From assembly GCF_022602565.1 (NCBI RefSeq), contig NZ_JALBCV010000004.1:62001-126000 (forward strand): a stretch of DNA of 64,000 bases. The letters run 5' to 3'. Shown piece by piece: positions 45,679 to 54,876 of this stretch. This DNA is from Rosenbergiella metrosideri (GTDB lineage Bacteria; Pseudomonadota; Gammaproteobacteria; Enterobacterales; Enterobacteriaceae). The translations under genes and the position numbers were made by a program. Under the pieces are notes generated by a model. The model worked only from the letters and a program-made list of their open reading frames with translations, was not told the DNA's origin and searched no databases. Within the stretch, counting starts at the first letter, position 1. Each line of letters starts with the position of its first letter.

Positions 45679-46587
45679 CTAGCCCACCGTAGCAAGTTTT
45701 TGCGCAAACCACTGTTCGACAAATTGCTGAGTTTGTCGGCTGTGCTGGCAGGCTTGCGAAAAGTGTAGGCTGACATTTCCAAGATGATCGCGCAGCTGCT
45801 TTTCGCTTTTTCTCGCACCAAATAGATTAACCCACGTCGATTTTCCAATATCTTGATGAGGGTCTTTACCTGTAAACAGCGAGCCATCCGATAAATCGTC
45901 GAGCAGTTGAAAGGCTTGGCCTAGATTAAAGGAGCAGTGGCGGAGCTGTTCACGTGTCGCCTCGTTAGCCCCTACGGCGATAGCGGCCATCTGCAATGCA
46001 GCACAAAATAGCGTACTGGTCTTATAGTGATTCGTCAGCGCGATCGCTTCTGGAGTCCGAGCGTTCTCCCCTTCGCTTAAATCTTGATACTGGCCTTCTA
46101 CTAGCCCCTGTACCCCAATCGCATGGGAAAGCTCAGCAACCGCAAGATTCTTGGCCGAATCGCTGATTCCTTCCGCTTGGCTAATAATCTGAAACGCCTT
46201 ACTTATCAAGGCCACCACGGCCAATAGCGCCACCGCCTCACCGAATTTTCGGTGCACGGTCGGTTGGTTACGACGCAGCTGGGCATTATCCATGCAAGGC
46301 AAATCATCCATGATCAGTGAGGCGGCATGGACAATTTCGATCGCACAAGCAAAATCGAGTAACCCCTGTTGCGACGATCGGTATCCTAAATCTTGTGCTG
46401 TCAACAGCAGCAACAGCGGCCGTATGCGTTTACCGGGCGTTAAGGCCCCCTCGCGCATCGCCAAACTGACTTTTTCACGCTCAGACGGGTTAGGAAGTAG
46501 GTGATCTAATCGTTGTTCTATCGCGCTAAGGGTGAGCGTAATCGGATCGGTCGCCCTTCCTTCGCTCTTTTCAGTACCGATCGACAT
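45679..46587 (-). CDS. crtE: Geranylgeranyl diphosphate synthase
   Basis: 302 residues. Both aspartate-rich motifs of trans-prenyltransferases are visible (DDLPCMD and DDLSD), with GKRIRPLLLLL and GQYQDL. It makes the C20 precursor for carotenoids. First gene of the operon, with AAGGGGCGG before its ATG. No idi (isopentenyl diphosphate isomerase) gene lies in the cluster, unlike some Pantoea relatives. Confidence 0.95.
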   Translation of the reverse strand: MSIGTEKSEGRATDPITLTLSAIEQRLDHLLPNPSEREKVSLAMREGALTPGKRIRPLLLLLTAQDLGYRSSQQGLLDFACAIEIVHAASLIMDDLPCMDNAQLRRNQPTVHRKFGEAVALLAVVALISKAFQIISQAEGISDSAKNLAVAELSHAIGVQGLVEGQYQDLSEGENARTPEAIALTNHYKTSTLFCAALQMAAIAVGANEATREQLRHCSFNLGQAFQLLDDLSDGSLFTGKDPHQDIGKSTWVNLFGARKSEKQLRDHLGNVSLHFSQACQHSRQTQQFVEQWFAQKLATVG

Positions 46588-46665
46588 AGCCGCCCCTTCT
46601 TACAAACAGGTTAAAAAGTAGAATATTTTTCATCACTTTAAGCGTAGCTGACTCAGACTAAAATG

Positions 46666-47253
46666 TTAGTGAAAAGATGAATTTAAATCACTTTTTACCG
46701 TCAGCTGAAGGCGGTCAAGAAGCTGATCAATATTTGCCGCAGAAAAGGGGGCTTGTTGGAAAAAAATAATCTGCCCCTTAGCTGTGGTCGCGATGACTGC
46801 GGCACTCTCAGGCTGAAGATGCCACTGGTGAGCCACCACCCCACTGCTATCTAAAACAAAATGGCTTGATGGTGCGTTTTTTTTACTATTCAGGATGCTG
46901 TGTTCAACAAAGGGCTGGCTCCCCCAGATACTGTCGTCGGTATTAACGATGGTCGTCAAGCCAACCTGTTGATTCACCCACGGCGTGCGGGCAAGTCGTG
47001 TGACGACAGGATCAAGCTGCTGTTTAGCCGCCAAACGCCCGGCAACATGAATAATCAATTGAGGGCGTGATTGGGGCCACTGTACCTGCCAGGGTTGACG
47101 GATATCGCCTCCTTTACCGAGCATAATTTCGCCCCCCCGTTGTACGCTAACGGCGGGCACTAAGCTCCCCACGCGTGGCAGCTCGGCACCTGCCATCTGC
47201 CCGACAAACAACAGCCCAATGAGCAAGGTGATCTTAAGGCCCACTCTTTTCAT
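46666..47253 (-). CDS. ytfJ: YtfJ-family periplasmic protein
   Basis: 195 residues. A signal peptide ends at AGA, followed by a thioredoxin-like fold of the YtfJ family. HVAGRLAAKQQ, LTTIVNTDDSIWGSQPFV, SSHFVLDSSGVVAHQWHLQPESAAVIA match E. coli YtfJ (IAGRTSAKEK, TTTIVNTDDAIPGSG, FIVDSNGVALDAWQLDEESSAV). No CXXC is present in the region normally bearing it. Function unknown. Confidence 0.88.
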   Translation of the reverse strand: MKRVGLKITLLIGLLFVGQMAGAELPRVGSLVPAVSVQRGGEIMLGKGGDIRQPWQVQWPQSRPQLIIHVAGRLAAKQQLDPVVTRLARTPWVNQQVGLTTIVNTDDSIWGSQPFVEHSILNSKKNAPSSHFVLDSSGVVAHQWHLQPESAAVIATTAKGQIIFFQQAPFSAANIDQLLDRLQLTVKSDLNSSFH

Positions 47254-47304
47254 TACTCAGTCCACTTTAGCTAGGATCCTAGCGTTAAGCATAGCTTATC
47301 CTTA

Positions 47305-48624
47305 TCACTGCGGTGAAGTAACGGATTGAGCAACCGCTGGCTGTCGGCTAATTACCCTTTTTTCAGGCTGTAGGAGTGCCATGGCGCAGAGACTGAATAC
47401 TGCCAAGCTTCCCGTTGCCCAGAACATGGCATCGTAACCGTAATATTCCGCCAACGCGCCACACAGCATGGGCGAAATAATGGCAGAACTATTGGCTATC
47501 GCTAAGGTCATCCCGCTGTAAGCACCCACCGACGATTTTGGTGTCACATCAATAACCACTGACCAATAAATATTATTAATTAATGCATTAAAGGCATTAC
47601 CCAACGTCATTAAGGCAATAACCGCCGCCGCTGAGCCAACGGAAGGGATCGCAAGGAAGCAAGCTGCCGCCCCGGCCAGACTGACTACCGCGAACAGATT
47701 GCGTGCCAGGCGTAAATTTCTATAGCGTTTCAAAAGATAATCACTAATCTTCCCCCCACAGAGTACGGTGATTGCCGCCCCGCTCCACGGAATCATGGCG
47801 ATATACCACAACGCGTGTAAATCGTAATGGAAGGTATCTTGTAAATACTTGGGCATCCACGTAACTAAGGTGAAGGTAATATAAAGAAAGCTAAAATATC
47901 CGAGTGCATTACAGACTAAGGTCCGGGAGGTAAAAAACTGCCACCACGCGAGCTTTTCGTCGACAAACTCTGCACTCTTCTGGTTTGTAAGGATATAGCG
48001 CTGTTCGGTGGTACTGATCCTAGGATGGTCGGCAGGACGATTATAAAAGCCTTTGCCAAAGCTAATCATGACGAGCAGCGAGCAACATCCCAGTACGATA
48101 AACATTGATTGCCAATGTCCGGTTAATAACATCAAGCCTACCGCGATTGGCGCAGTAAGCATTGCACCAATTTGTGTACTGAGTAGGCCAATGGAGAGTG
48201 CAGCCCCGCGTTCATGATCCGGCGCCCAACAAGCAATCGTTTTATTCATCAGCGCATACGCAGGCCCTTCACTGACCCCGAACAGTACGCGACATAACGC
48301 AAAACCCATTAAGGCAGAGCCACCAAATAGCGAGATACCGAGTTCCCCCGCCCAAGCGGTCATGATTTCTAAACAGGACCAACAGATGCCGGCAATAAGC
48401 CATATTTTGCGGGTCCCGTAACGGTCAGCAAGAAATCCGCCACAGAGTGACCCAAGCAGATAGCCAATCCCGAAGTAGCCCAGTAATGCACCGAGGGCGA
48501 CCTTACTGAGGTCATAGTGCTGAGCAATCGCCGAGGCGGCAAAAGAGAGTGCTCCCCGGTCGATATAGTTAACTAAAGCCACTAAAAAAAGCAGTCCATA
48601 AATACGATATCGGTACTGTGACAT
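47305..48624 (-). CDS. MFS transporter, anion:cation symporter (ACS) type
   Basis: About 439 residues and 12 helices, with the ACS-family opening LLFLVALVNYIDRGALSFA, GGFLADRYGTRKIW and GVSEGPAYALMNKTI. Relatives take up hexuronates, glucarate, galactarate or galactonate. The ATG ending at 48624 is preferred, since AGGTCGG precedes it; 32 upstream residues are not family-like. It is divergent from the lactate-permease homologue across 310 bases. Exact substrate unknown. Confidence 0.85.
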   Translation of the reverse strand: MSQYRYRIYGLLFLVALVNYIDRGALSFAASAIAQHYDLSKVALGALLGYFGIGYLLGSLCGGFLADRYGTRKIWLIAGICWSCLEIMTAWAGELGISLFGGSALMGFALCRVLFGVSEGPAYALMNKTIACWAPDHERGAALSIGLLSTQIGAMLTAPIAVGLMLLTGHWQSMFIVLGCCSLLVMISFGKGFYNRPADHPRISTTEQRYILTNQKSAEFVDEKLAWWQFFTSRTLVCNALGYFSFLYITFTLVTWMPKYLQDTFHYDLHALWYIAMIPWSGAAITVLCGGKISDYLLKRYRNLRLARNLFAVVSLAGAAACFLAIPSVGSAAAVIALMTLGNAFNALINNIYWSVVIDVTPKSSVGAYSGMTLAIANSSAIISPMLCGALAEYYGYDAMFWATGSLAVFSLCAMALLQPEKRVISRQPAVAQSVTSPQ

Positions 48625-48934
48625 TAGGCCGACCTCTCGCTTTGCGTAAAAGAGAAAGCTAGCAAGTGGCGTGCCAACCCGACTATTCGGACGGCTAGCA
48701 CTATATAAAGTCATCGTCATGCGCTTAGCTCACATCAACTTTTACTGCGAGAGATATCACAAACTACGGGGAAGTTTATCGCCGGTCCTGCCACTTAAGG
48801 TTACTGATACAGAGAGTTTCCTCCTATTGATTGTCGATGCGTAGCTTTATGCCACAAATCAATAACGCGAGGCTAAAAACTCCGTATAGTTTTTCAGCGG
48901 TTAATCTTTACTCGCCTTCTTCAAGGAATTGAAA
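48625..48934. other. Divergent promoter region of MFS and lactate-permease homologues
   Basis: About 310 bases between divergent transporter genes. It holds both promoters; an in-frame upstream extension of the MFS gene is not credible. I found no clear operator. Confidence 0.5.
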
Positions 48935-50446
48935 ATGATGACGGATATACTCACCTTTCTCTTGGCAGTTACCCCCCTTGCCCTATTGATTATTCTTATT
49001 TTGATGTGTCGCGTCGCGGTGCACTATGCCGTATTGATGACACTCATCGTCACTTGGTGTGTTGCTGGATGGCACTTTGAATTCCCGTTACAAGCCTTGA
49101 GCGTAGCGTCGCTTTACGGAGTCACTAAAGGGTTATGGCCGATTGTGATCGTTATTTTTGCCGCGATTTATGGCTATAACCTTATGCTCGAAAACGGCAG
49201 TATGGCTGTAATTAAGCAAGCTTTAGCGGCCATCAGTGATGATAAACGAATACAAGTGTTGATTATCGCTTGGGGATTCGGTGGATTTCTTGAAGCGGTG
49301 GCGGGTTATGGAACCGCTGTCGCCATCCCGGTAGGAATCCTGATCGCATTAGGCATTTCGCCCCTTAAAGCGGCTGTCGTATCGTTAATCGCTAACTCTG
49401 TTCCAACAGCCTTTGGTGCGGTCGGTATCCCTGTGATTATGCTGGCCGAACAAACCGGCTTGGCCGTACAAACGCTAAGTACGCATATTATCCTGCAGTT
49501 AGCTGCCTTTAATATTCTTCTCCCTTTTGTATTGGTGGCAATCATTGGGGGCGGCGTTAAGGCTATTCGTGGTGTATTCTGGATTACGCTCTGTTGTGGC
49601 GTTGCGTCACTACTTCCTCAATACGTGGTGGCGCGCTACTTGGGTGCAGAATTACCTGCTTTCGCTGGCAGTTTAGGCGGCTTGATTATTACCATTATTC
49701 TTGCTCGCCATCAAAAATCTGATCGCGCCACAGAGGGAGTCGCCTTCCCCACACTGTTTAAGGCCAGCGTCATTTATCTCTTCACCTTTATCTTTATTGT
49801 ACTCTGCTCGCCTCTCTTTCCAGCGATTAAGCAGAGCTTAGGCGCGGTCTCGAGTCAGGTAGCTTTCCCTTTAACAGCAACAGAAACGCTAAGGTTAAAA
49901 ATCGAGTGGCTTATCACCCCCAGCGTACTAATATTGCTCGCATCATTGATTGGCGGCGCGATTCAGGGAAGCCGACCGCAAAAGATGCTTAGCCTACTCT
50001 TTACCACCTTCGGCCAACTAAAAAAGTCTATCGTTGCAATTGTAGCGATCGTTGCCATGGCAACCGTAATGGATAAAAGTGGCATGATCACTGTAATCGC
50101 CACAACTTTAGTTGCGACGACAGGCGTTTGCTATGTCTTTATCTCACCCGTGATCGGGGCATTGGGGACCTTTGTCACCGGCAGTGATACCAATGCGAAT
50201 GTCCTATTCGGTAAGCTACAGGCAACGGCGGCACAACAGTTAGGTGTTGATCCCCACGCTCTCGCCGCGGCGAATACAGCTGGAGCAACTGGGGGTAAGA
50301 TGATCTCTCCTCAAAGTATCGCGATTGCAGTGTCGGCCAGTAAACTCGAGCATCTCAGCGGTGATATAATGTCCACCACCTTGAAATATTGTTTACTTTA
50401 TATTTTCCTATTAGGAATATGTATCGGCTTGTTTTACACAATCTAA
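48935..50446 (+). CDS. L-lactate/glycolate permease family (LctP) transporter
   Basis: About 504 residues with 12-14 hydrophobic segments. Hallmarks are GFLEAVAGYGTAVAIPVGIL, VPTAFGAVGIPVIMLA, GALGTFVTGSDTNANVLFGKLQ and AANTAGATGGKMISPQSIAIA, all conserved in LldP/GlcA. It is a little shorter than E. coli LldP (551). AAGGA precedes the ATG at 48935. No lactate dehydrogenase genes are adjacent, so the substrate could be lactate, glycolate or another small hydroxy acid. Confidence 0.9.
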   Translation: MMTDILTFLLAVTPLALLIILILMCRVAVHYAVLMTLIVTWCVAGWHFEFPLQALSVASLYGVTKGLWPIVIVIFAAIYGYNLMLENGSMAVIKQALAAISDDKRIQVLIIAWGFGGFLEAVAGYGTAVAIPVGILIALGISPLKAAVVSLIANSVPTAFGAVGIPVIMLAEQTGLAVQTLSTHIILQLAAFNILLPFVLVAIIGGGVKAIRGVFWITLCCGVASLLPQYVVARYLGAELPAFAGSLGGLIITIILARHQKSDRATEGVAFPTLFKASVIYLFTFIFIVLCSPLFPAIKQSLGAVSSQVAFPLTATETLRLKIEWLITPSVLILLASLIGGAIQGSRPQKMLSLLFTTFGQLKKSIVAIVAIVAMATVMDKSGMITVIATTLVATTGVCYVFISPVIGALGTFVTGSDTNANVLFGKLQATAAQQLGVDPHALAAANTAGATGGKMISPQSIAIAVSASKLEHLSGDIMSTTLKYCLLYIFLLGICIGLFYTI

Positions 50447-50484
50447 GGGAAATTGAAAATATAGGTTAATAATCCCATCTCAAT

Positions 50485-50525
50485 TAATAATAAAGCCAGA
50501 TCACATCGGCTTTATTATTATTGAA
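50485..50525 (+). terminator. Terminator after the LctP-family gene
   Basis: A perfect 13-bp stem (TAATAATAAAGCC ... GGCTTTATTATTA) with a 10-base loop, followed by TT-rich sequence, 40 bases after the permease stop. Confidence 0.8.
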
Positions 50526-50626
50526 AACACTCTTTTTATTTTTTAACAAATGAAATAAAAACTTCCTGTGTCGATGAGTTAATTTTATCCTGTTAGTAAA
50601 TATTGCATGTTTATCCATTATTTATT

Positions 50627-50836
50627 ATGTTAATAATTCTAATCTTGGTAGAGAAACACTACTCTCGCTCCCAGAGCAAGAAAGTTAATCTCTATCATAA
50701 TGATCAATTCCATAGGTTATTCCAATCAATAAAAGATCACCCTGTAAGAGAAATAAAATACTCAACAAGATATATAATTATATTTATCAATGAGTTAATT
50801 TACTATTCAATCTTATTGAGTATTTTTATATTTTAA
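50627..50836 (+). CDS. Possible small membrane protein
   Basis: A frame of about 69 codons from an ATG, or 77 from an upstream TTG at 50603. It has a hydrophobic N-terminus (LIILILV) and a hydrophobic C-terminus (YIIIFINELIYYSILLSIFIF) around a polar centre. No family is recognised and no good ribosome binding site is visible. The DNA is very AT-rich. It may not be a real gene. Confidence 0.3.
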   Translation: MLIILILVEKHYSRSQSKKVNLYHNDQFHRLFQSIKDHPVREIKYSTRYIIIFINELIYYSILLSIFIF

Positions 50837-50962
50837 CTTCTCGACAAAAAAACTCTCACTGTCCAACCATCACTAAAAGTGAGGTGGCTCTTCTCTATTT
50901 ATTGATGTAAAAGCACTGAGTACTGCGTATGATCGTTGGGTATTCTCTGAAAAGGTGACTTA

Positions 50963-51217
50963 ATGCCGAAAATTATCTCAATCGTACCAGAAGTTGAAAT
51001 TATATTTAGTCTTCCACGCGGAAAAATAATTCAAAATAAAAGTATCATCTATCTTCTCGCCCAGTATATTGGCGCGACAGTAAGCATAGAAAAGATAAAT
51101 AATGCTCAAGAATTTTCTGTAGCAGCGGAAATGGAAAATTTAGTGATAATTATCAATCACGATGACGTTATTTTTTTTGCTGAACAAGATTATGAAAAAA
51201 TTTATCGCCTTAATTAG
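50963..51217 (+). CDS. Small hypothetical protein
   Basis: 84 residues from an ATG with AAGGTGA upstream at good spacing. The sequence alternates hydrophobic strands and acidic loops (PKIISIVPEVEIIFSLPRG, VIIINHDDVIFFAEQDYE) and has no signal peptide or membrane helix. AT-rich and unrelated to neighbours. I do not recognise a family; a cytoplasmic alpha/beta protein is likely. Confidence 0.55.
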   Translation: MPKIISIVPEVEIIFSLPRGKIIQNKSIIYLLAQYIGATVSIEKINNAQEFSVAAEMENLVIIINHDDVIFFAEQDYEKIYRLN

Positions 51218-51398
51218 TCGGCTACCCTATTGATAACAAACGTTGATCGCGAGTAGCGTTATAATAGCTAATCTTATTTTTGATGCCCTTTCAAGGAAGG
51301 GTTAACTTGTCACATAAACCACGAAGTATTGTGTTGCCAATCCACCACTGTCTCCGTTTTCACTCGCAAAAATAATGGTTTAAACCAAAGATCCTCGC

Positions 51399-51438
51399 GG
51401 AGAAAAAGCGATAGGGCGTGTGCCATTATCGCTTCTCC
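51399..51438 (-). terminator. Terminator-like hairpin after the oxygenase operon
   Basis: In the minus direction GGAGAAGCGATA pairs with TATCGCTTTTTCTCC (three unpaired T's in the second arm), 13 bases beyond the oxygenase stop. Confidence 0.5.
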
Positions 51439-51450
51439 CTGTTAACCACA

Positions 51451-52437
51451 TTATTTTGAGAAATTCGCGCTAATGCGTTGCTGCAGATACGCTTCAGCAG
51501 TGATCGGTGGATATTTACCGGCCGGCCCGACGATTTCAATCTCTTTATTGGCTTGGCAGAAGAAGGCCATACTATAACGTGCGCCTTGGTACTCATCGGC
51601 AAGCGGGCTTCTTACGCGGTGAAAATTAGACGGTAGCTGATCGTCGCTCCAGCGCATCAGCATATCGCCAATATTACAGGTAATCACGTCTTCACGCGGT
51701 TCGATACTGGTCCATTGTTGACTCAGGTGCTCTTTACCCGGACAGACTTGTAGTCCACCCTGTCCAGGGCGTTGGAACAATAACGTCAAACAATCAAAAT
51801 CAGTGTGAGCCCCCGCTCGCCATAGCCCTGCTTGAGACTGTTCCGTGGCGTAATAATGGAGGAGTCGTAATGTGCTTTGGTAACTCGTTTGGGAAGGGTC
51901 GTGCGCCTGAGTAAAGAACGCCTCGGGAAAGCCTAACTTTAGCGCAAAACAAGAAAGAATGTTCATCCCTAATGCCCAACACTGAGACTCAAATTGCAGC
52001 ATGTCTGCTTTAAACCCGGCAAACTCCTGTTCAGTGGGCCAAAGTCCCTCCATCCTAGGGCGAGTTATTTGGTATGACTCTTTTTGATCGGCGGTCTGGG
52101 TCGAGGGCCGCACTTGTGATTTATTCTCCCAACCGGCATTTTTACTTAATGGATATTGGGCTTTGATCTGCTCAGGTAAAGAAAAAAAGGTTTCCGTGAG
52201 TGAAAAGGCGTGGTGAATATCGTTTAACGGGATGCCATGATGACTTACCTGAAAAAAACCGATATCCGTTGCCGCCGCCCAGAGTTGATCAGCAATTTCT
52301 TCTTTTCTCTGGGCGAAATTGGAGAAATCGATACAGCGTACCTCGCGAGTAAAGGTTTCCTCGCCAATACCGCCCATTTGTGCCTCTTTAACCAGTTCAT
52401 TCATTACCGCTTTTTGACTGTTAGTGGATACGTTCAT
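51451..52437 (-). CDS. 2-oxoglutarate/Fe(II) oxygenase (isopenicillin N synthase-like)
   Basis: 328 residues. An N-terminal DIOX_N-type region (IDFSNFAQ, AAATDIGFFQVSHHGIP) is followed by a C-terminal double-stranded beta helix. The iron ligands are visible: H211 and D213 in HTDFD and H273 in NFHRV; the 2-oxoglutarate-binding R287-x-S289 is in RYS. It should hydroxylate or oxidatively cleave a small molecule. AAGGA lies before the ATG. It is last in the operon binding protein - amidohydrolase - oxygenase, 23 bases after the amidohydrolase, and is likely a step of the same pathway. Substrate unknown. Confidence 0.85.
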   Translation of the reverse strand: MNVSTNSQKAVMNELVKEAQMGGIGEETFTREVRCIDFSNFAQRKEEIADQLWAAATDIGFFQVSHHGIPLNDIHHAFSLTETFFSLPEQIKAQYPLSKNAGWENKSQVRPSTQTADQKESYQITRPRMEGLWPTEQEFAGFKADMLQFESQCWALGMNILSCFALKLGFPEAFFTQAHDPSQTSYQSTLRLLHYYATEQSQAGLWRAGAHTDFDCLTLLFQRPGQGGLQVCPGKEHLSQQWTSIEPREDVITCNIGDMLMRWSDDQLPSNFHRVRSPLADEYQGARYSMAFFCQANKEIEIVGPAGKYPPITAEAYLQQRISANFSK

Positions 52438-52460
52438 GGTACTTTCCTTAACATTAAGCG

Positions 52461-53882
52461 CTATGCCAGTGCATGGTGCTGGAGTTTTTTGACCGCTAGC
52501 CGGGCATCGGCCTGCATTTGATGAAGATCGACGTTGGCCAGATTGTCGTCTTGCACGACACAGCGACCATTAATCAGTAACGCTTTAAGGTGCGCCCGAC
52601 CTGCACAGGCGACCGGTGCGATGGCACTGTCATGCAGACCAAAATATCGGGGATCATCAAGTTGATAAATTGCAATATCTGCCGCTTTGCCGACTTCAAG
52701 TGTGCCGCAGGCGGTTAAGCCCAAAATATTCGCCCCCCCTGCCGTGCCCCACCTCACAACATCTTCAATGGTGGCGGCATCCGCCCCCCCTTCGAAGCGC
52801 CCTCCCTGCAACCGGGGAATAGCCATCATCCCTTTACGCGCGCGCTGTAATAGCCATGCGGCATGTGCCTCGCTCTGCATATCTGCCGCTTCATTTGATG
52901 CGGCCCCATCCACCCCCATCGATACGGTCACTCCTGCAGCTTCTAACGCTATGATGTCTGCGATACCACTTCCCAATCGGCCGTTACTTTGCGGGCAGTG
53001 CGCGATGCCCGTACCACTTTCCCCTAACAGCTGAATCTCTTCCTGCGAGAGTTTAACCAGATGAGCAAACCACACGTCCGAGCCTATCCAGCCCTGTTCT
53101 GCACAAAATTCGACGGGTGAGCTCGAAAATTTACCGTATGCCGCATCGGTATACTCCACAGTTTCAGAAAGGTGACTGTGCAGTTTAATCCCCAAGTGTC
53201 GAGCATGAGCCGCCATCTCTTTCAATTGACTCGGTGTGGTCGAATGGAGCGGGGTAGTCGGTGCCATAACAATTCGTTGGAAACTGTTTTCACTCGCGTC
53301 GTGATAACGCCCGACCAGACGTTCAATATCGCGCAAATAGTCATCATAATTTTCAGGCTGCAGAGCCGCTGGGAGAGATTGTTCAATGACACGACTTTGA
53401 GTCGCGCCCCCACGACATAGCACCATTCGCATACCTAAGGCTTGTGCCTCCTCAAACAGGATTGCCGAACTGTCAAAAGGCATCCTCGGCCAATAAAGGT
53501 AGTTATGATCTGCGACAGTGGCACATCCTGAACGCAGTAACTCGACTAACCCAATCCGTACCGCCAGTCTAAACGTTTCTTCATCAAATGCGGCACGAAA
53601 ACGGTAAGGGGTGACGCTTAACCATGAGGTAAGGCTGTGGTTAAGACCTTGTGGTTCGCCCTTAAGGAGTGATTGAAAGAGATGATGATGGGTATTAACC
53701 CACGCAGGATAGACAACACAATGTCGAGCCTCTATGACTTTTTCATCAGGGAGCGCATCAAGATGCCCGATGGCCGTAATGATTCCTTGTTCGATACGAA
53801 TATCAGTCCCAGGGTGGCGAGCCTCTGCTCCCTTAAGCCCAGTGAGAATAGCTTCTGCCTGTTTGATTAAAAGGGACATCAT
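52461..53882 (-). CDS. Amidohydrolase, 8-oxoguanine/guanine-type deaminase family
   Basis: About 473 residues of the COG0402 deaminase group (SsnA, AtzB/TrzN, 8-oxoguanine deaminase). Metal and catalytic motifs: NTHHHLFQSLLKG, ADHNYL, KLHSHLSETVEY, FAHLV and the aspartate in SMGVDGAASNEAADM. A C-terminal beta-sandwich returns after AADIAIYQL. Two adjacent ATGs are possible (53882 and 53879), with GGAG before them. It likely removes an amino or halo/alkyl-amino group from a heterocycle such as a purine, pterin or triazine. The binding-protein gene ends 10 bases upstream. Confidence 0.85.
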   Translation of the reverse strand: MMSLLIKQAEAILTGLKGAEARHPGTDIRIEQGIITAIGHLDALPDEKVIEARHCVVYPAWVNTHHHLFQSLLKGEPQGLNHSLTSWLSVTPYRFRAAFDEETFRLAVRIGLVELLRSGCATVADHNYLYWPRMPFDSSAILFEEAQALGMRMVLCRGGATQSRVIEQSLPAALQPENYDDYLRDIERLVGRYHDASENSFQRIVMAPTTPLHSTTPSQLKEMAAHARHLGIKLHSHLSETVEYTDAAYGKFSSSPVEFCAEQGWIGSDVWFAHLVKLSQEEIQLLGESGTGIAHCPQSNGRLGSGIADIIALEAAGVTVSMGVDGAASNEAADMQSEAHAAWLLQRARKGMMAIPRLQGGRFEGGADAATIEDVVRWGTAGGANILGLTACGTLEVGKAADIAIYQLDDPRYFGLHDSAIAPVACAGRAHLKALLINGRCVVQDDNLANVDLHQMQADARLAVKKLQHHALA

Positions 53883-53892
53883 TTTCTCCTCT

Positions 53893-54876
53893 CTACTGAG
53901 CCTTAATCTGTAAACCACTGACTAGCTCTGTGGTATAAGCCTTTTTCCAATCTGTGGCTGGATCGAGTAAATGACTACTCACCATAAAATCGCGTGTTTT
54001 CTGCCACCGTTGGTCTGTCATGATGCCTAATCCTTGAGTGGCTGCATCGCCCCCATCAATGAGATGATGTTGCTTAATTTGCGTGACTCCCCACTGCAGT
54101 AACCCATCGCTCATTTGCGGATTTTCTTTTTTAATTAATGCGTTACCGGCAGTGGGATCCTTAAGGTAACTGACCCACCCCTCCATTGAGGCCTTGATAA
54201 ATTGTTGTAAGGCGGCACGTCGTTTCGCGATTTCATCTGGACGAGTAATTAAGATCCCACCGTAAGGGGGATAGCCTTGCTCCGCGAAAAGAAAGAAGTG
54301 GTAAGGTACGCCTGCTTTTTTGGCTTCATAAACCTCAGAACTGACATAAGCCTGCTGGGCGAGATTTTTATCCGCGATAAAAGGCTGAATATTGAAGGTA
54401 TAAGGGCGTACTTGATTATCGCTAAGTTGATACTTATTTTTCAGCCAAGGCCACCAAGTGGTCTGTCCGGAACTTGAGACAAGCAGCGTTTTATTTTTGA
54501 GCTGATCTAACCCTGTCACATCGTCATGGGTGAGTAACCCCTGTGGGTCTAATTGGAAAGGGGCGGCAATCGCCTGTACAGGAAGTCCCCGTTGTACAGC
54601 CGACAATAACTGTAAATCGTAGCCAATGATGACATCCGCACGCTGCGCTAATAGTAATTGCATCCCATTAATTTGTGGGCCGCCCGATTGAATATGTACA
54701 TCTAAACCATAGCGTTTATAAATACCTGTCGCGAGGGCTTGGTAATAGCCCCCCTGCTCGGCTTGGGGATTCCACGACGTTAATAAATTGAGGGTCTGTA
54801 ACGGTTGAGAAAATGCGTGGCCACTGATCATAGCCAGCGATAGTGCGAGGGCAGATAAAGGGTATCGTAATGCCAT
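53893..54876 (-). CDS. ABC substrate-binding protein, NMT1/ThiY-like (first paralogue)
   Basis: 327 residues with a signal peptide ending at AFS. NMT1/THI5-like fold: LNLLTSWNPQAEQGGYYQAL, GIYKRYGLDVHIQSGGPQING, RADVIIGYDLQLL, PYTFNIQPFIAD, EQGYPPYGGIL. Clearly paralogous to the binding protein at 58159. No permease or ATPase follows, so it probably delivers to the ABC transporter of the divergent operon. The family includes ThiY, which binds thiamine pyrimidine breakdown products; ligand unknown here. Confidence 0.88.
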   Translation of the reverse strand: MALRYPLSALALSLAMISGHAFSQPLQTLNLLTSWNPQAEQGGYYQALATGIYKRYGLDVHIQSGGPQINGMQLLLAQRADVIIGYDLQLLSAVQRGLPVQAIAAPFQLDPQGLLTHDDVTGLDQLKNKTLLVSSSGQTTWWPWLKNKYQLSDNQVRPYTFNIQPFIADKNLAQQAYVSSEVYEAKKAGVPYHFFLFAEQGYPPYGGILITRPDEIAKRRAALQQFIKASMEGWVSYLKDPTAGNALIKKENPQMSDGLLQWGVTQIKQHHLIDGGDAATQGLGIMTDQRWQKTRDFMVSSHLLDPATDWKKAYTTELVSGLQIKAQ

